A model generated the notes under the pieces. The model was not told the origin of the DNA. It did not search any database and was given only the letters and a program-made list of their open reading frames with translations. This document shows, one piece after another, positions 17,090 through 24,951 of a stretch of 64,000 bases of DNA (position 1 is its first letter; each line of letters opens with the position of its first letter). Source of the stretch: Gordonia amicalis NBRC 100051 = JCM 11271 (GTDB lineage: Bacteria > Actinomycetota > Actinomycetes > Mycobacteriales > Mycobacteriaceae); NCBI RefSeq assembly GCF_000332995.1, contig NZ_BANS01000027.1, forward strand, positions 38,259 to 102,258, written 5' to 3'. The translations under genes and the position numbers were made by a program.

Positions 17090-18085
17090 TCAGGCCTTGG
17101 CGGCCTCGGCGTAGATCGGCAGGAGCACTGCGGCCGCGTCGACCATCATCTTGGGATCGACCAGCAGGTGCTGGGTGGCCACGTGCATGTCACGGACGTA
17201 GCGACCGAGCTCGCTGGTGCGTCCGATGCTGCGGCTGCCGCCCCAGCGGTGCGCGAAGGCCACGACCTGGTCGGTGACCTCGTGAATCCACGCGAGCATT
17301 TGGCTGCCCCGCGCGAGGTCTTCCGGCGTGACCGAGCCGCCGACGAACTCGTTGGACAGCTTGTACATGATGTCCGAGCGGGTCGGGGTGCCCCCGAAGG
17401 TCGGGATCGTGTACTCGGCCGGAACGAAGTTCTCCGAGATGGAGTAGTCGTGGCTACCGGTTCCGGCGAGGCCCCAGACGTCCCAGTTGTACTTCAGGTC
17501 GACCTGGTCCTTGGGCATCATCGCGACGCGTGCCTGCGGCTGGCCGTTCTCGCCGAGGATCGGGTTGCCGTCGGCGTCGGCGACGAAGAAGCCGGCACCC
17601 ATCCAGTTGGCGTGATCGGAACCGCTGGCGAAGGAGAAGTCGCCGTTGATGATGTACCCGCCGTCGACCTGGACACCGGGATGCCGCGGCAGGAGCTGAC
17701 CGGCCATGATGAAACCGCCCGGCTGCGCCAGCAGCTTCTCGATGACGGTCGGCTCGAGGTAGCCGAGCACCTCTGCGGTGGCCCAGGACGACGCCATGTA
17801 CGCCCATGCGGTCGAGGCGTCGGCCTTGGCCATCTCCTCGTAGAGATGCATGCCCTGGCTCGGGCTCAGGCCGCCTCCGCCGAGATCGGTGGGCACGAGC
17901 GCCATGTGGAGCTGCTTGTCCTCGAAGGCCTGGGCGACCGCGGGGGTGAGCTTGCGCTCGCGCTCCATCGTCTCGGCCTCGGCGCGGATCAGCGGGGTGA
18001 TCTCGCGAACCCGTGCGAGGTAGTCGGCCGCGTTCGCCTCGGAAGTCTCGCCGGTGGTGGTTTCCCGGCTCAGGGTCTGGGTCAT
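17090..18085 (-). CDS. HsaA-like flavin monooxygenase (acyl-CoA dehydrogenase fold) lacking its central segment
   Basis: 331 residues. The N-terminal two thirds match group D flavin monooxygenases: ADASTAWAYMASSW, GFIMAGQLLPR, GGYIINGDFSFASGSDHANW and the GLAGTGSHDY strand are all recognisable. In HsaA (about 394 residues) the sequence after the FVP strand continues with roughly 75-80 residues of helical domain. Here YKLSNEFVGG joins directly to the last helices (TPEDLARGSQMLAW). This looks like an in-frame internal deletion, which would remove part of the flavin and tetramer interface. Family partners are flavin reductases and ring-hydroxylating pathways. It is the last gene of a minus-strand catabolic operon. 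Confidence 0.75.
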   Translation of the reverse strand: MTQTLSRETTTGETSEANAADYLARVREITPLIRAEAETMERERKLTPAVAQAFEDKQLHMALVPTDLGGGGLSPSQGMHLYEEMAKADASTAWAYMASSWATAEVLGYLEPTVIEKLLAQPGGFIMAGQLLPRHPGVQVDGGYIINGDFSFASGSDHANWMGAGFFVADADGNPILGENGQPQARVAMMPKDQVDLKYNWDVWGLAGTGSHDYSISENFVPAEYTIPTFGGTPTRSDIMYKLSNEFVGGSVTPEDLARGSQMLAWIHEVTDQVVAFAHRWGGSRSIGRTSELGRYVRDMHVATQHLLVDPKMMVDAAAVLLPIYAEAAKA

Positions 18086-18122
18086 GACAATGCCTTTCGG
18101 AAGTGGGGGGTCGAGGTGGGGG

Positions 18123-18953
18123 TCACTCGTTGGCGCCGGCGGTCATCTGACCGAAACGCACCATGTCGGCGACGAACGGCTGGTGGGCGAGCAGGCCGCC
18201 GTCGACGCGGATCGCCTCGCCGTTGATCCCGCGCGAGTCGTCCGACGCCAGGAACAGGTACGCCTTGGCCAGCTCGGTGGGGCCGTTGAGGTCCGGGTTG
18301 GGGGTGTGGCTGATGTAGATGTCCTTGATCACCTGCGGGAGCTGTTGTGCCGGAGGAGTTGTCGTGGTTCCCGGCAGGATCGCGTTGCAGCGCACGCCCT
18401 CCTTGCCGTACTGGGTGGCGGTGAACTTGGTCAGCGCGATCAGTGCGGCCTTGCTCGCGCCGTAACCGGTGAGGCTGCTGTCGCCGGCCATGGCGTGCGT
18501 GGACGAGGTGTTGATGACCGAGCCGCCGTTCTTGCGCAGGTGCGGCAGGGCGTGCTTGGTCATCAGCATCGCGGCCCGAACGTTGACGGCCATGACGTTG
18601 TCCCACGCCTCGATGGTCATGTTCGCCACGTCGACGTCGTCACCGGGAAAGATGCCCGCGTTGTTGACGACGACGTCGATCGTCCCGAAGGTCGAGACGG
18701 TCTGGGCGATCAGGGCCTCGATCTCGGACTCGTTGCGGAGGTCGAGTCCGTAAGGGAGAACGGTGTTCTCGCCGAACTTGTCGTTGAGGATCTTCGCGAG
18801 TGCCTCGGCGCCCGCGACGTTGATGTCGGCGACGACGACCTTCGCACCCTCGGCGGCGAGCTCGGTGGCGGTGGCACCTCCGATGTTCAGACCGCCCGCG
18901 TCGACATACGTCGCGCCGGTGACGATCGCGACCTTCCCCTGCACACGTCCCAT
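18123..18953 (-). CDS. Short-chain dehydrogenase/reductase with an extended glycine-rich loop
   Basis: A 276-residue Rossmann-fold oxidoreductase. VNNAGIFPGDD, the catalytic Ser in INTSSTHAM and the YGASK motif are typical of classical SDRs, as is the C-terminal GEAIRVDGGLLA. The usual cofactor loop TGxxxGIG is replaced by TGATYVDAGGLNIGGATA, about six residues longer. It therefore binds NAD(P) with a modified loop, or the loop is damaged. It lies between the flavoprotein and the P450 reductase on the same strand and probably oxidises an alcohol made by the oxygenases. The Asp in VADIN suggests NAD rather than NADP. Confidence 0.85.
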   Translation of the reverse strand: MGRVQGKVAIVTGATYVDAGGLNIGGATATELAAEGAKVVVADINVAGAEALAKILNDKFGENTVLPYGLDLRNESEIEALIAQTVSTFGTIDVVVNNAGIFPGDDVDVANMTIEAWDNVMAVNVRAAMLMTKHALPHLRKNGGSVINTSSTHAMAGDSSLTGYGASKAALIALTKFTATQYGKEGVRCNAILPGTTTTPPAQQLPQVIKDIYISHTPNPDLNGPTELAKAYLFLASDDSRGINGEAIRVDGGLLAHQPFVADMVRFGQMTAGANE

Positions 18954-19040
18954 GGTGATTCTCCTTCGGATGGTTGTTCTCTGTGGTGGCGGTCCGGCCC
19001 GGTGTCCGGGTCCGGAGGTCCGGTTTTCAGTGGTCCGGCG

Positions 19041-20039
19041 TCACAGGTCGATGACCAGACGGTCTCCGACACAGCGTGATACGCAGATGAGCATGAACTC
19101 GTTGGTGGCCCGCTCCTCGAGGGTGAGGATCGAGTCACGGTGATCGGGGATGCCGTCGAGGACATCGACCTCGCACCGTCCGCACATGCCCTGGTGGCAG
19201 GAGGACAGGGCGTCGATCCCGTTGGACTCCAGGGTGCCGAGGATGCTCTCGCCGGGTTTGATGGTGAAGCTCTTGCCCTGCCTGGCGAGTACCACCTCGA
19301 ACTCGTGGTCGTCTGCCGACGATGCGTTGCCGCCGGCGAACCGTTCGGTGTGCAGCGACGCGACGACACCGTCCTTGTGAAGACGCTCGATCGCCTCCAG
19401 CAATCCCGCGGGCCCGCAGCAGTAGACGGCGGTGCCGTCCGCGAGGCCGGTGAGCTCACGCTCGAGATCGATCGGTCCGTCGCCGTCGTCGGTGTAGATC
19501 GCGACCTTCGGGCCGTACACCTCGAGCTCGTCGCGGAACGCCATGGTCTCGGCGCTCCGGCCGCCGTAGACCAGTCGCCAGGGGACCCCGCGCCGCTGTG
19601 CATCGGCGATCATCGGCAGGATCGGTGTGATCCCGATCCCGCCCGCGACGAAGACGAACGCCGGCGCATCGACGAGCTCGAAATTGTTGCGCGGCAACCC
19701 GACCCGTAGTTCGTTGCCGGTGTGGACGTCGGTGTGGATGTACTCCGAGCCGCCGCGGCCGCGGCCGATGGCCTCCCGGAGCACCGCGATGCGCCACGAG
19801 TGGTTGTCTTCGGGGTCGCCGCACAGCGAGTACTGACGCACGGCTCCCGACGGAAGGATGACGTCGACATGGGCGCCCGGCTGCCACGCGGGCAGCGGAG
19901 CCCCGTCGGCGGACTGCAGGGTCAGTGCCTTGATGTCCTTGGCGACGGTGATGGACTGTGCCACGACGACGTCGAGGTCGTCGGCGAGGTCCTCACCGAG
20001 ACGGGTTCCGCCCGTGCGGGTTCCATCCGCCCGTGTCAC
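19041..20039 (-). CDS. Phthalate dioxygenase reductase-type electron-transfer protein with C-terminal 2Fe-2S domain
   Basis: 332 residues with three domains. The flavin-binding barrel carries RQYSLCG (68-74). The NAD domain has AGGIGITP (132-139) and the CCGP motif (207-210). The plant-type ferredoxin domain has cysteines 281, 286, 289 and 319. Proteins of this layout carry electrons from NADH through flavin and the 2Fe-2S cluster to an oxygenase. The P450 gene just upstream on the same strand is the obvious partner; pairing a P450 with a separate PDR-type reductase is less common than with ferredoxin plus ferredoxin reductase. The start at 20039 is followed by a polar extension of about 20 residues. 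Confidence 0.88.
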   Translation of the reverse strand: MTRADGTRTGGTRLGEDLADDLDVVVAQSITVAKDIKALTLQSADGAPLPAWQPGAHVDVILPSGAVRQYSLCGDPEDNHSWRIAVLREAIGRGRGGSEYIHTDVHTGNELRVGLPRNNFELVDAPAFVFVAGGIGITPILPMIADAQRRGVPWRLVYGGRSAETMAFRDELEVYGPKVAIYTDDGDGPIDLERELTGLADGTAVYCCGPAGLLEAIERLHKDGVVASLHTERFAGGNASSADDHEFEVVLARQGKSFTIKPGESILGTLESNGIDALSSCHQGMCGRCEVDVLDGIPDHRDSILTLEERATNEFMLICVSRCVGDRLVIDL

Positions 20040-20102
20040 ATCATGCCTTTCGTCGAAATCCGTTGTCTTCTCAGGTGATCAGCGCGACCGGTGGCGCGGT
20101 GA

Positions 20103-21323
20103 TCAGGCTCGATCCCAGGTGACCGGCACCGAGTGGGCACCTCGGATCCGCGCGTCGCCCTTGATCTGGACCTGATCGGCGGGAACCGCCAGGCGCAGCG
20201 TCGGGATGCGCTCGAGGAGCGTCGTGAAGACGACGTCGAGCTCGAGGCGGGCCAGCGGCGCGCCGAGGCAGGTGTGGATTCCGTGACCGAAGGTCAGGTG
20301 CCGGCTGGCGTCGCGGTGGATGTCGAAACGGTCCGGGTCCTCGAAGACCGCGGGGTCGCGGTTGCCGGCCTCGGTGGAGACCATCACCAGCGAACCGGCG
20401 GGAACGGTCTGTCCTTCGATCTCGATGTCCTCGGTCGCCATCCGCGGGAGGTTGCTGATGATGTCGAGGTGACGCAGCAGTTCCTCGATGGCCTGCGGCA
20501 TCAGGGACGGGTCCTCGCGCAGTGCAGCCAGCTGGTCAGGGTGTTCGAGCAGCGCGAAGGTGCCCAGGCCGATCATGTTCGCGGTGGTCTCGTGGCCGGC
20601 CATGAGCAGCAGGCTCGCCATGCCGACGACGTCGGGCACGGAGACGGCGCCGGACTCGATGTGCTTGGTGAGCAGGCTCAACAGGTCGTCACCGGGCTCG
20701 GTCATCTTGATGGTGACGAGCTCACCGAGGTAGCCCATGACGGCACCGATCGCGGCGGCGATGTCCTCGGGGGTGCTGCCGCTGGCGAGGACCGCGCGGG
20801 TCTGCTCCTGGAAGAAGTCGTGCTTGTCGTAGGGGACGCCGAGCAGCTCACAGATGACCAGTGACGGCAGCGGAAGAGCAAGGGATTCCACCAGATCGAC
20901 CGGTTCGGTCGAGGTGAGCATCTCGTCGATGAGCTCGTTGGCGATCCGCTCGACGTTCTCGCGCATGGCCTTCATGCGGCGGGGGGTGAACTCGCGGGCC
21001 AGGACCCGGCGGAGATCGTCGTGCTCCGGCGGGTCCATGGCGACGAAGAAGCCCGGCACTGCCGCTTCGCCGGCATCGCCGCGCGAGGCGTCGTCGATGC
21101 CGCGCACGCTCATGCGGGGGTCGCCCAGAACCGAGCGGACGTTGTTGTAGCCGGTGACGAGAGTGGCAGGGGTGCCGTTGAAGTCGACCTTGCGGAGGCG
21201 ATCATCGGAGAAGTCCTGGTACTCCTCGGCGAGGCTGAACGGACACTTCTTGCGGCCGAACGGGTACGAGGGGAGTTCGCCGGATTCGTCGGGGGCGTAC
21301 ACGGTCTCGGGCTGAGTCGTCAT
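20103..21323 (-). CDS. Cytochrome P450
   Basis: A 406-residue soluble bacterial P450. I-helix AGHETT is at 242-247 with the oxygen-activating Thr. The K-helix ExxR is Glu281-Arg284. The haem loop FGHGIHTCLGAP has the iron ligand Cys352. The ATG at 21323 has a CAGGAG ribosome site; the open frame extending to 21449 is unlikely to be translated. It heads a minus-strand operon with the 2Fe-2S reductase, an SDR and the HsaA-like gene. The general sequence resembles CYP105-like actinobacterial enzymes, but I cannot name the CYP family or the substrate. The neighbouring thiolase and hydratase genes suggest a lipid-like or cyclic substrate. Confidence 0.93.
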   Translation of the reverse strand: MTTQPETVYAPDESGELPSYPFGRKKCPFSLAEEYQDFSDDRLRKVDFNGTPATLVTGYNNVRSVLGDPRMSVRGIDDASRGDAGEAAVPGFFVAMDPPEHDDLRRVLAREFTPRRMKAMRENVERIANELIDEMLTSTEPVDLVESLALPLPSLVICELLGVPYDKHDFFQEQTRAVLASGSTPEDIAAAIGAVMGYLGELVTIKMTEPGDDLLSLLTKHIESGAVSVPDVVGMASLLLMAGHETTANMIGLGTFALLEHPDQLAALREDPSLMPQAIEELLRHLDIISNLPRMATEDIEIEGQTVPAGSLVMVSTEAGNRDPAVFEDPDRFDIHRDASRHLTFGHGIHTCLGAPLARLELDVVFTTLLERIPTLRLAVPADQVQIKGDARIRGAHSVPVTWDRA

Positions 21324-21946
21324 GAGTTCTCCTGAATCGGGATGGGGACGTCGTCGTATCGACGGAGGTCCGTGAGAGGACCTGGAACTGACTGCAGTCG
21401 ACTCACGGGGGAGTAGCTCACCCTCGTGATCTGCTGTGCGATGGGTCACACGTTGTGTTAACGGTCATATCGTCGCATGCTCGACGTGGATCGTCAATGA
21501 GTTTGGGCCATCTTGATTGCTGAGATTTGCGGCGCCGGTGTGTCGCACGGTCGGTACGGAAGCAGAAAAATGCGTCTGAACTTGGTTAACGGAAGTTTGT
21601 GCACGTTGCGGACGGGGCGATTCGGGCTGTCACGACCCGGCCCCGTGGACCGCCGGAGACGTTTGGAGAGGCGCTGAAGTTAGTAACAATTGTGAAAGTG
21701 TGCGGGGATGGGTGCCGCGGCCGTGCGGCCGGAGCCGGGAGCGCGGGCGAGTCGACCAGGTACGACGAAATGCCCGTCACACCCACCTCGGTGCCGTGGC
21801 CGGCCTGCCGGCCGTCGTGGAGGACGCCGCGAGTGGGGACGGGCGAAGCAACCCGACCCTTCGACGAGGTGCGAGTGCAGCAGGGGTTGGCCGTGCCGGT
21901 TCTCTCGGATCAGGGTGGGGCGGAACGGGTCCGGATGCGGCCGCCG
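21324..21946. promoter_or_regulatory. 623-base gap upstream of the P450 operon, with palindromes and no convincing gene
   Basis: No open frame here looks coding; short ones on both strands lack family features. Near the P450 start there is a 10-bp palindrome gactgcagtc (21390-21399). A 7-bp inverted repeat, ccgtgag at 21370-21376 and ctcacgg at 21402-21408, surrounds it. These sit 45-85 bases upstream of the P450 ATG and could be the operator of the cluster regulator. The stretch from about 21450 to 21700 is more AT-rich than the surroundings and holds two ttaacgg copies. The remainder may be the remnant of a lost gene. Confidence 0.4.
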
Positions 21947-22738
21947 TCAGACGGCGGCGCGGGTGAGGTGACCGAGGAGGTCGGGATAACACTTCAGATG
22001 TGCGCCACCGTTGAGATCGAGGGTGACGCCGGTGAGCCACGATGCGCCGGCCACATAAACCGCGGCCTCGGCGATGTCCTCCGGCGTGCCGGGGCGGCCG
22101 AGGGGCGTGTTGTCGAGGTAATCCTCTTCGAGTCCGGGGACGGACATGGAGGGGTTGGTCAGCGGTGTGTGGACGAGTCCCGGAGCGATTGCGTTGACAC
22201 GGATTCCGCGCTCGGCGAGCTCGAGCGCGGCGATCTCGGTGAGCATCCCGAGGCCGGCCTTCGCGGAGCCGTACGCGGCCATCCCGGTGGCTGGCTGCCG
22301 CGCGTTCAGCGACGACAGCGAGATGATCGACCCGCCCTCGTCGAGGACCCGCCCGGCGTGCTTGATGACGAGGAAGGCGCCGTTCAGGCAGACGTCGACG
22401 ACACGACGGAAGCGCTCGGCGTCGAGGTCGGTGACGGCGCCCGCCGCGGTGATGCCGGCGCTGTTCACCACTATGTCGAGACGTCCGTGGGATTCGCGCG
22501 CGGTCTCGAGGAGCGCGGCGACCGAGGCCTCGTCGGTGACGTTCACCGCGGCGGCATCATGAAGAGGTCCGAGATCGGAGGCGACCTCTTGCGCCAGAGC
22601 GGAATTGCGGTCGGCGACGGTGACGCTGACGCCGATCGAGGCGAACGCGCGGGCGATCGCGGCGCCGATTCCCGACGCTCCGCCGATGACAACCGCGTGG
22701 CGTCCGTCGCTCCGGTGGCGTCCTTCGTCGAGTGACAT
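21947..22738 (-). CDS. Short-chain dehydrogenase/reductase
   Basis: A 263-residue classical SDR: the cofactor loop GGASGIG follows the first strand, VNSAGIT is the NAG-type motif, the catalytic Ser is in IISLSSLN, and the YxxxK pair is YGSAK. The Asp in VADRN favours NAD. It is encoded 31 bases after the double-headed TetR gene on the same strand, with an AAGGG ribosome site before ATG 22738, so regulator and enzyme are probably co-transcribed. A dehydrogenase step on a hydroxyl group in the pathway is likely; the substrate is unknown. Confidence 0.88.
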   Translation of the reverse strand: MSLDEGRHRSDGRHAVVIGGASGIGAAIARAFASIGVSVTVADRNSALAQEVASDLGPLHDAAAVNVTDEASVAALLETARESHGRLDIVVNSAGITAAGAVTDLDAERFRRVVDVCLNGAFLVIKHAGRVLDEGGSIISLSSLNARQPATGMAAYGSAKAGLGMLTEIAALELAERGIRVNAIAPGLVHTPLTNPSMSVPGLEEDYLDNTPLGRPGTPEDIAEAAVYVAGASWLTGVTLDLNGGAHLKCYPDLLGHLTRAAV

Positions 22739-22769
22739 CTGTCAGTACCCTTCTATGTCTGTGTCCTGC

Positions 22770-24035
22770 TCATGAATCGATGAGTTCGGTCGGTAGTGCG
22801 ATGGCATGCGCGAGGGCGACGAGCTCGTCGCCGATTCCCGGTCGTGCACGGAGATCCGGTGCCTGGGTGACATCGGTCAGGACGCCGATGACGGCGTGGG
22901 CCAGGGCTCTGGCCTCCGGTCCCGAGAGATTTCCCGAGAGCGTCCGGATGGCATCCACCCATTCGGCGACGTACTCGCGCTGCGTCTCGCGGAGAGAGAC
23001 CTGCTCGTCCTCGGAGAGGTAGAGCAGGTCGCGTGTCAGGATGTGCATGATCCGTCCGTGGATGCCGAGTGCCTGCCGGACGTACACGCGGATGAGTGCG
23101 TCGAGTGCCTCGTGTGCATTCCCCGCCATCGCCAGTGCATCGGCCGAGACGTACAGCAGGCCTTCGGCTCCGCGCTCGAGGATGGCGCGAAGGACCTGTG
23201 CCTTGCCCGACACGTGCTGGTACAGGGTGGCCACCGACATCTCCGCGGCCCGGGCGATGTCGTCGATGCGGACATCGTAGAAGCCGCGCTCGTCGAACAA
23301 CTGCGTCGAGACCTCGATGATCCTCTCCCGCCGCCCGGCCGGTCGCCAGGGGACCGGTTTCCGCTCCGGCTGCGCGTCCGGAGCGGGCTCGGGCAACGGG
23401 CAGGAGATGATCGCGTGGAAGACCGCCTTCTGCAATTGGATCAGTCTGTCCGGCTGGAGATTTCCGCGGATCGTCGACGTATTGGAGAACACCGTCAGGA
23501 CCGCGAAACCGAGTAGCTCGGCGCGATCGGGGGTGACGGTGGGATCCGCGGCGACGATCTTGCCGGCGATGTAGTCGCGGAATCCGCGGAAGTAGTCGAC
23601 CATCTCGTGTTGCTCGGCGACCTCCAGATGGCGTTGCTCGCGGCGCCACAGCGTCGACTCGTCGCCGTTGGCGGTGATGTCGGCGAGTCCGTCCAGGAAC
23701 AGCTCGAGTTGCTGTGCGGGGGTCTCCCCGGTGGTGTCGGCGTGCAACGTCAACTGCTCCACCAGGTCGACCTGATCGCGCAGTGCGCGTACGAGGATTC
23801 CGTACTTGCCCTTGAAATGGCGGTACACCGCAGGCCCGGTCAACCCGACCGCGGCACCGATCTGGTCGATGCTCACGTTCTGGTATCCGGTCTCCTGGAA
23901 GAGGAACGCCGCGGCCCGGACGATCTGTTCGGACCGCTGCTGACCACGCGTGGTGGTGGGAACGGGGATCGTCCCTCCTCTGTTCGGCCGTGAGGTCACG
24001 GTTGCTCTGTCTGTTCCGTCATGCGGGCTCGCCAT
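22770..24035 (-). CDS. Double-headed TetR-type regulator of the catabolic cluster
   Basis: 421 residues with two TetR heads in one chain, like the protein at 14908-16143 and plainly related to it. Head 1 has SEQIVRAAAFLFQETG and GPAVYRHFKGK (near 34-80). Head 2 has RRERIIEVSTQLFDERG and MSVATLYQHVSGK (near 245-290). Shared phrases such as LLGFAVL, LTRDL and APDLRARPGI occur in both paralogues. Its central place among divergent catabolic operons makes it the probable local repressor, responding to a CoA thioester or a free acid; that is inference. The genes it shares a strand with are the SDR downstream and the hydratase-thiolase operon upstream. Confidence 0.87.
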   Translation of the reverse strand: MASPHDGTDRATVTSRPNRGGTIPVPTTTRGQQRSEQIVRAAAFLFQETGYQNVSIDQIGAAVGLTGPAVYRHFKGKYGILVRALRDQVDLVEQLTLHADTTGETPAQQLELFLDGLADITANGDESTLWRREQRHLEVAEQHEMVDYFRGFRDYIAGKIVAADPTVTPDRAELLGFAVLTVFSNTSTIRGNLQPDRLIQLQKAVFHAIISCPLPEPAPDAQPERKPVPWRPAGRRERIIEVSTQLFDERGFYDVRIDDIARAAEMSVATLYQHVSGKAQVLRAILERGAEGLLYVSADALAMAGNAHEALDALIRVYVRQALGIHGRIMHILTRDLLYLSEDEQVSLRETQREYVAEWVDAIRTLSGNLSGPEARALAHAVIGVLTDVTQAPDLRARPGIGDELVALAHAIALPTELIDS

Positions 24036-24094
24036 GTGTCAAGTCTCGCATCCGGAGGTACGGGCCGGGCACAACGAGGTCTAACAATCGGCCC

Positions 24095-24499
24095 TCACAG
24101 TGCGACGACCGCGGTGCCCTTGAGCGTCGTCGTCCCATCGGCGAGTTCGACCTCGAGGTCGAGCCGGGCACGTTCCTGGCCGTCGACGACCTCGGTGTCC
24201 CGGATCTCGGCGCGCAGGACCGGCTCGGCGTGGACCGGGGTGATCGCGGTGAACCTGGTGGTCAGCTCCAGAATCCGGGACTGCGGGATCCAGTCGGTGA
24301 GGAGCCGGCCGAGGTAGGCCATCGAGAGCATCCCGTGTGCGAACACATCGTCCATCCCCGATGCCTTCGCGGAGTCGATGTCGATGTGGATCGGGTTGTG
24401 GTCCCCAGAGGCGCCCGCGAACAGCGCGAGAGTGGTCCGGGTGATGGCACCCGGCCGCAGCTCGCTGATCGACGAGGGAACACTTGTCGGTGCGTTCAT
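24095..24499 (-). CDS. MaoC-like hydratase, hotdog fold
   Basis: 134 residues with a single hotdog domain. The hydratase 2 motif ASGDHNPIHID, followed by GMDDVFAHGML, contains the Asp/His pair that adds water to enoyl-CoA. Single-domain MaoC proteins usually work as heterodimers with a partner such as the gene just upstream, which it overlaps by ATGA (24496-24499). Steroid and other cyclic-substrate pathways in actinobacteria use such heterodimeric hydratases. The next gene downstream on this strand, after about 59 bases, is the TetR regulator. Confidence 0.85.
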   Translation of the reverse strand: MNAPTSVPSSISELRPGAITRTTLALFAGASGDHNPIHIDIDSAKASGMDDVFAHGMLSMAYLGRLLTDWIPQSRILELTTRFTAITPVHAEPVLRAEIRDTEVVDGQERARLDLEVELADGTTTLKGTAVVAL

Positions 24500-24951
24500 G
24501 AGGGACTCCCGGGATTCTTGATGACGCTGACGCTTTCGAGCTCCGCGACGACGTCGTCGCCGCGCGACACCGTCGTGCGACGCACCAGGAAGTCCAGTGC
24601 GCCACCGGCCTTGGAGTAGGCATCGACGTAGGCGGTCTCGAAGCGCACCCGGTCGCCGGCATGCACCGGCGCGAAGTACCGGAAACGCTGCTCGCCGTGG
24701 AGAACGTTGCCCAGGTCGACGCCGTGCGCGGCGAGATCGCCGAAGACGTCGGAATTCTCGAGTTCGAGGCCGAAGAGGAAGGTCGGCGGTGCGAGGACGT
24801 CCGGATGGCCGGCGGCGATCGCCGCCTCGCGGTCGGAGTAGATCGGGTTCGTCTCGCCGATCGCGTGTGCGAACTGCCGGATACGTCCGCGCTCCACGTC
24901 GACGGTGGCAACGGGAGGGGTCAGATCGAGGATGGCGTGGTCGAGTCCCAT
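24496..24951 (-). CDS. FAS1/MaoC-type N-terminal hotdog dehydratase partner
   Basis: 151 residues of the MaoC_dehydrat_N type: FAHAIGETNPIYSDREAA, then PPTFLFGLEL and the LHGEQRFRYFAPVHAGDRV strand-turn. It lacks the DHNPIH catalytic loop of its neighbour, as expected for the structural half of a heterodimeric enoyl-CoA hydratase. It overlaps the thiolase stop by one base (TGATG) and the catalytic MaoC gene by ATGA, so the three are co-translated. The frame extends upstream through the thiolase gene by chance; ATG 24951 is the sensible start. Confidence 0.85.
   Translation of the reverse strand: MGLDHAILDLTPPVATVDVERGRIRQFAHAIGETNPIYSDREAAIAAGHPDVLAPPTFLFGLELENSDVFGDLAAHGVDLGNVLHGEQRFRYFAPVHAGDRVRFETAYVDAYSKAGGALDFLVRRTTVSRGDDVVAELESVSVIKNPGSPS

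Noticed and set aside
21561..21600. Possible KstR-type operator (AACnnGTT) near aacttggtt
   Set aside because: The spacing and the second half-site do not fit the KstR consensus (AACTTGGTT has no GTT two bases after AAC).
21599..22735. 378-residue plus-strand frame across the P450-SDR gap and the SDR gene
   Set aside because: Its second half mirrors the SDR gene, and its composition (Gly, Arg, Asp, Val) is that of an antisense shadow.
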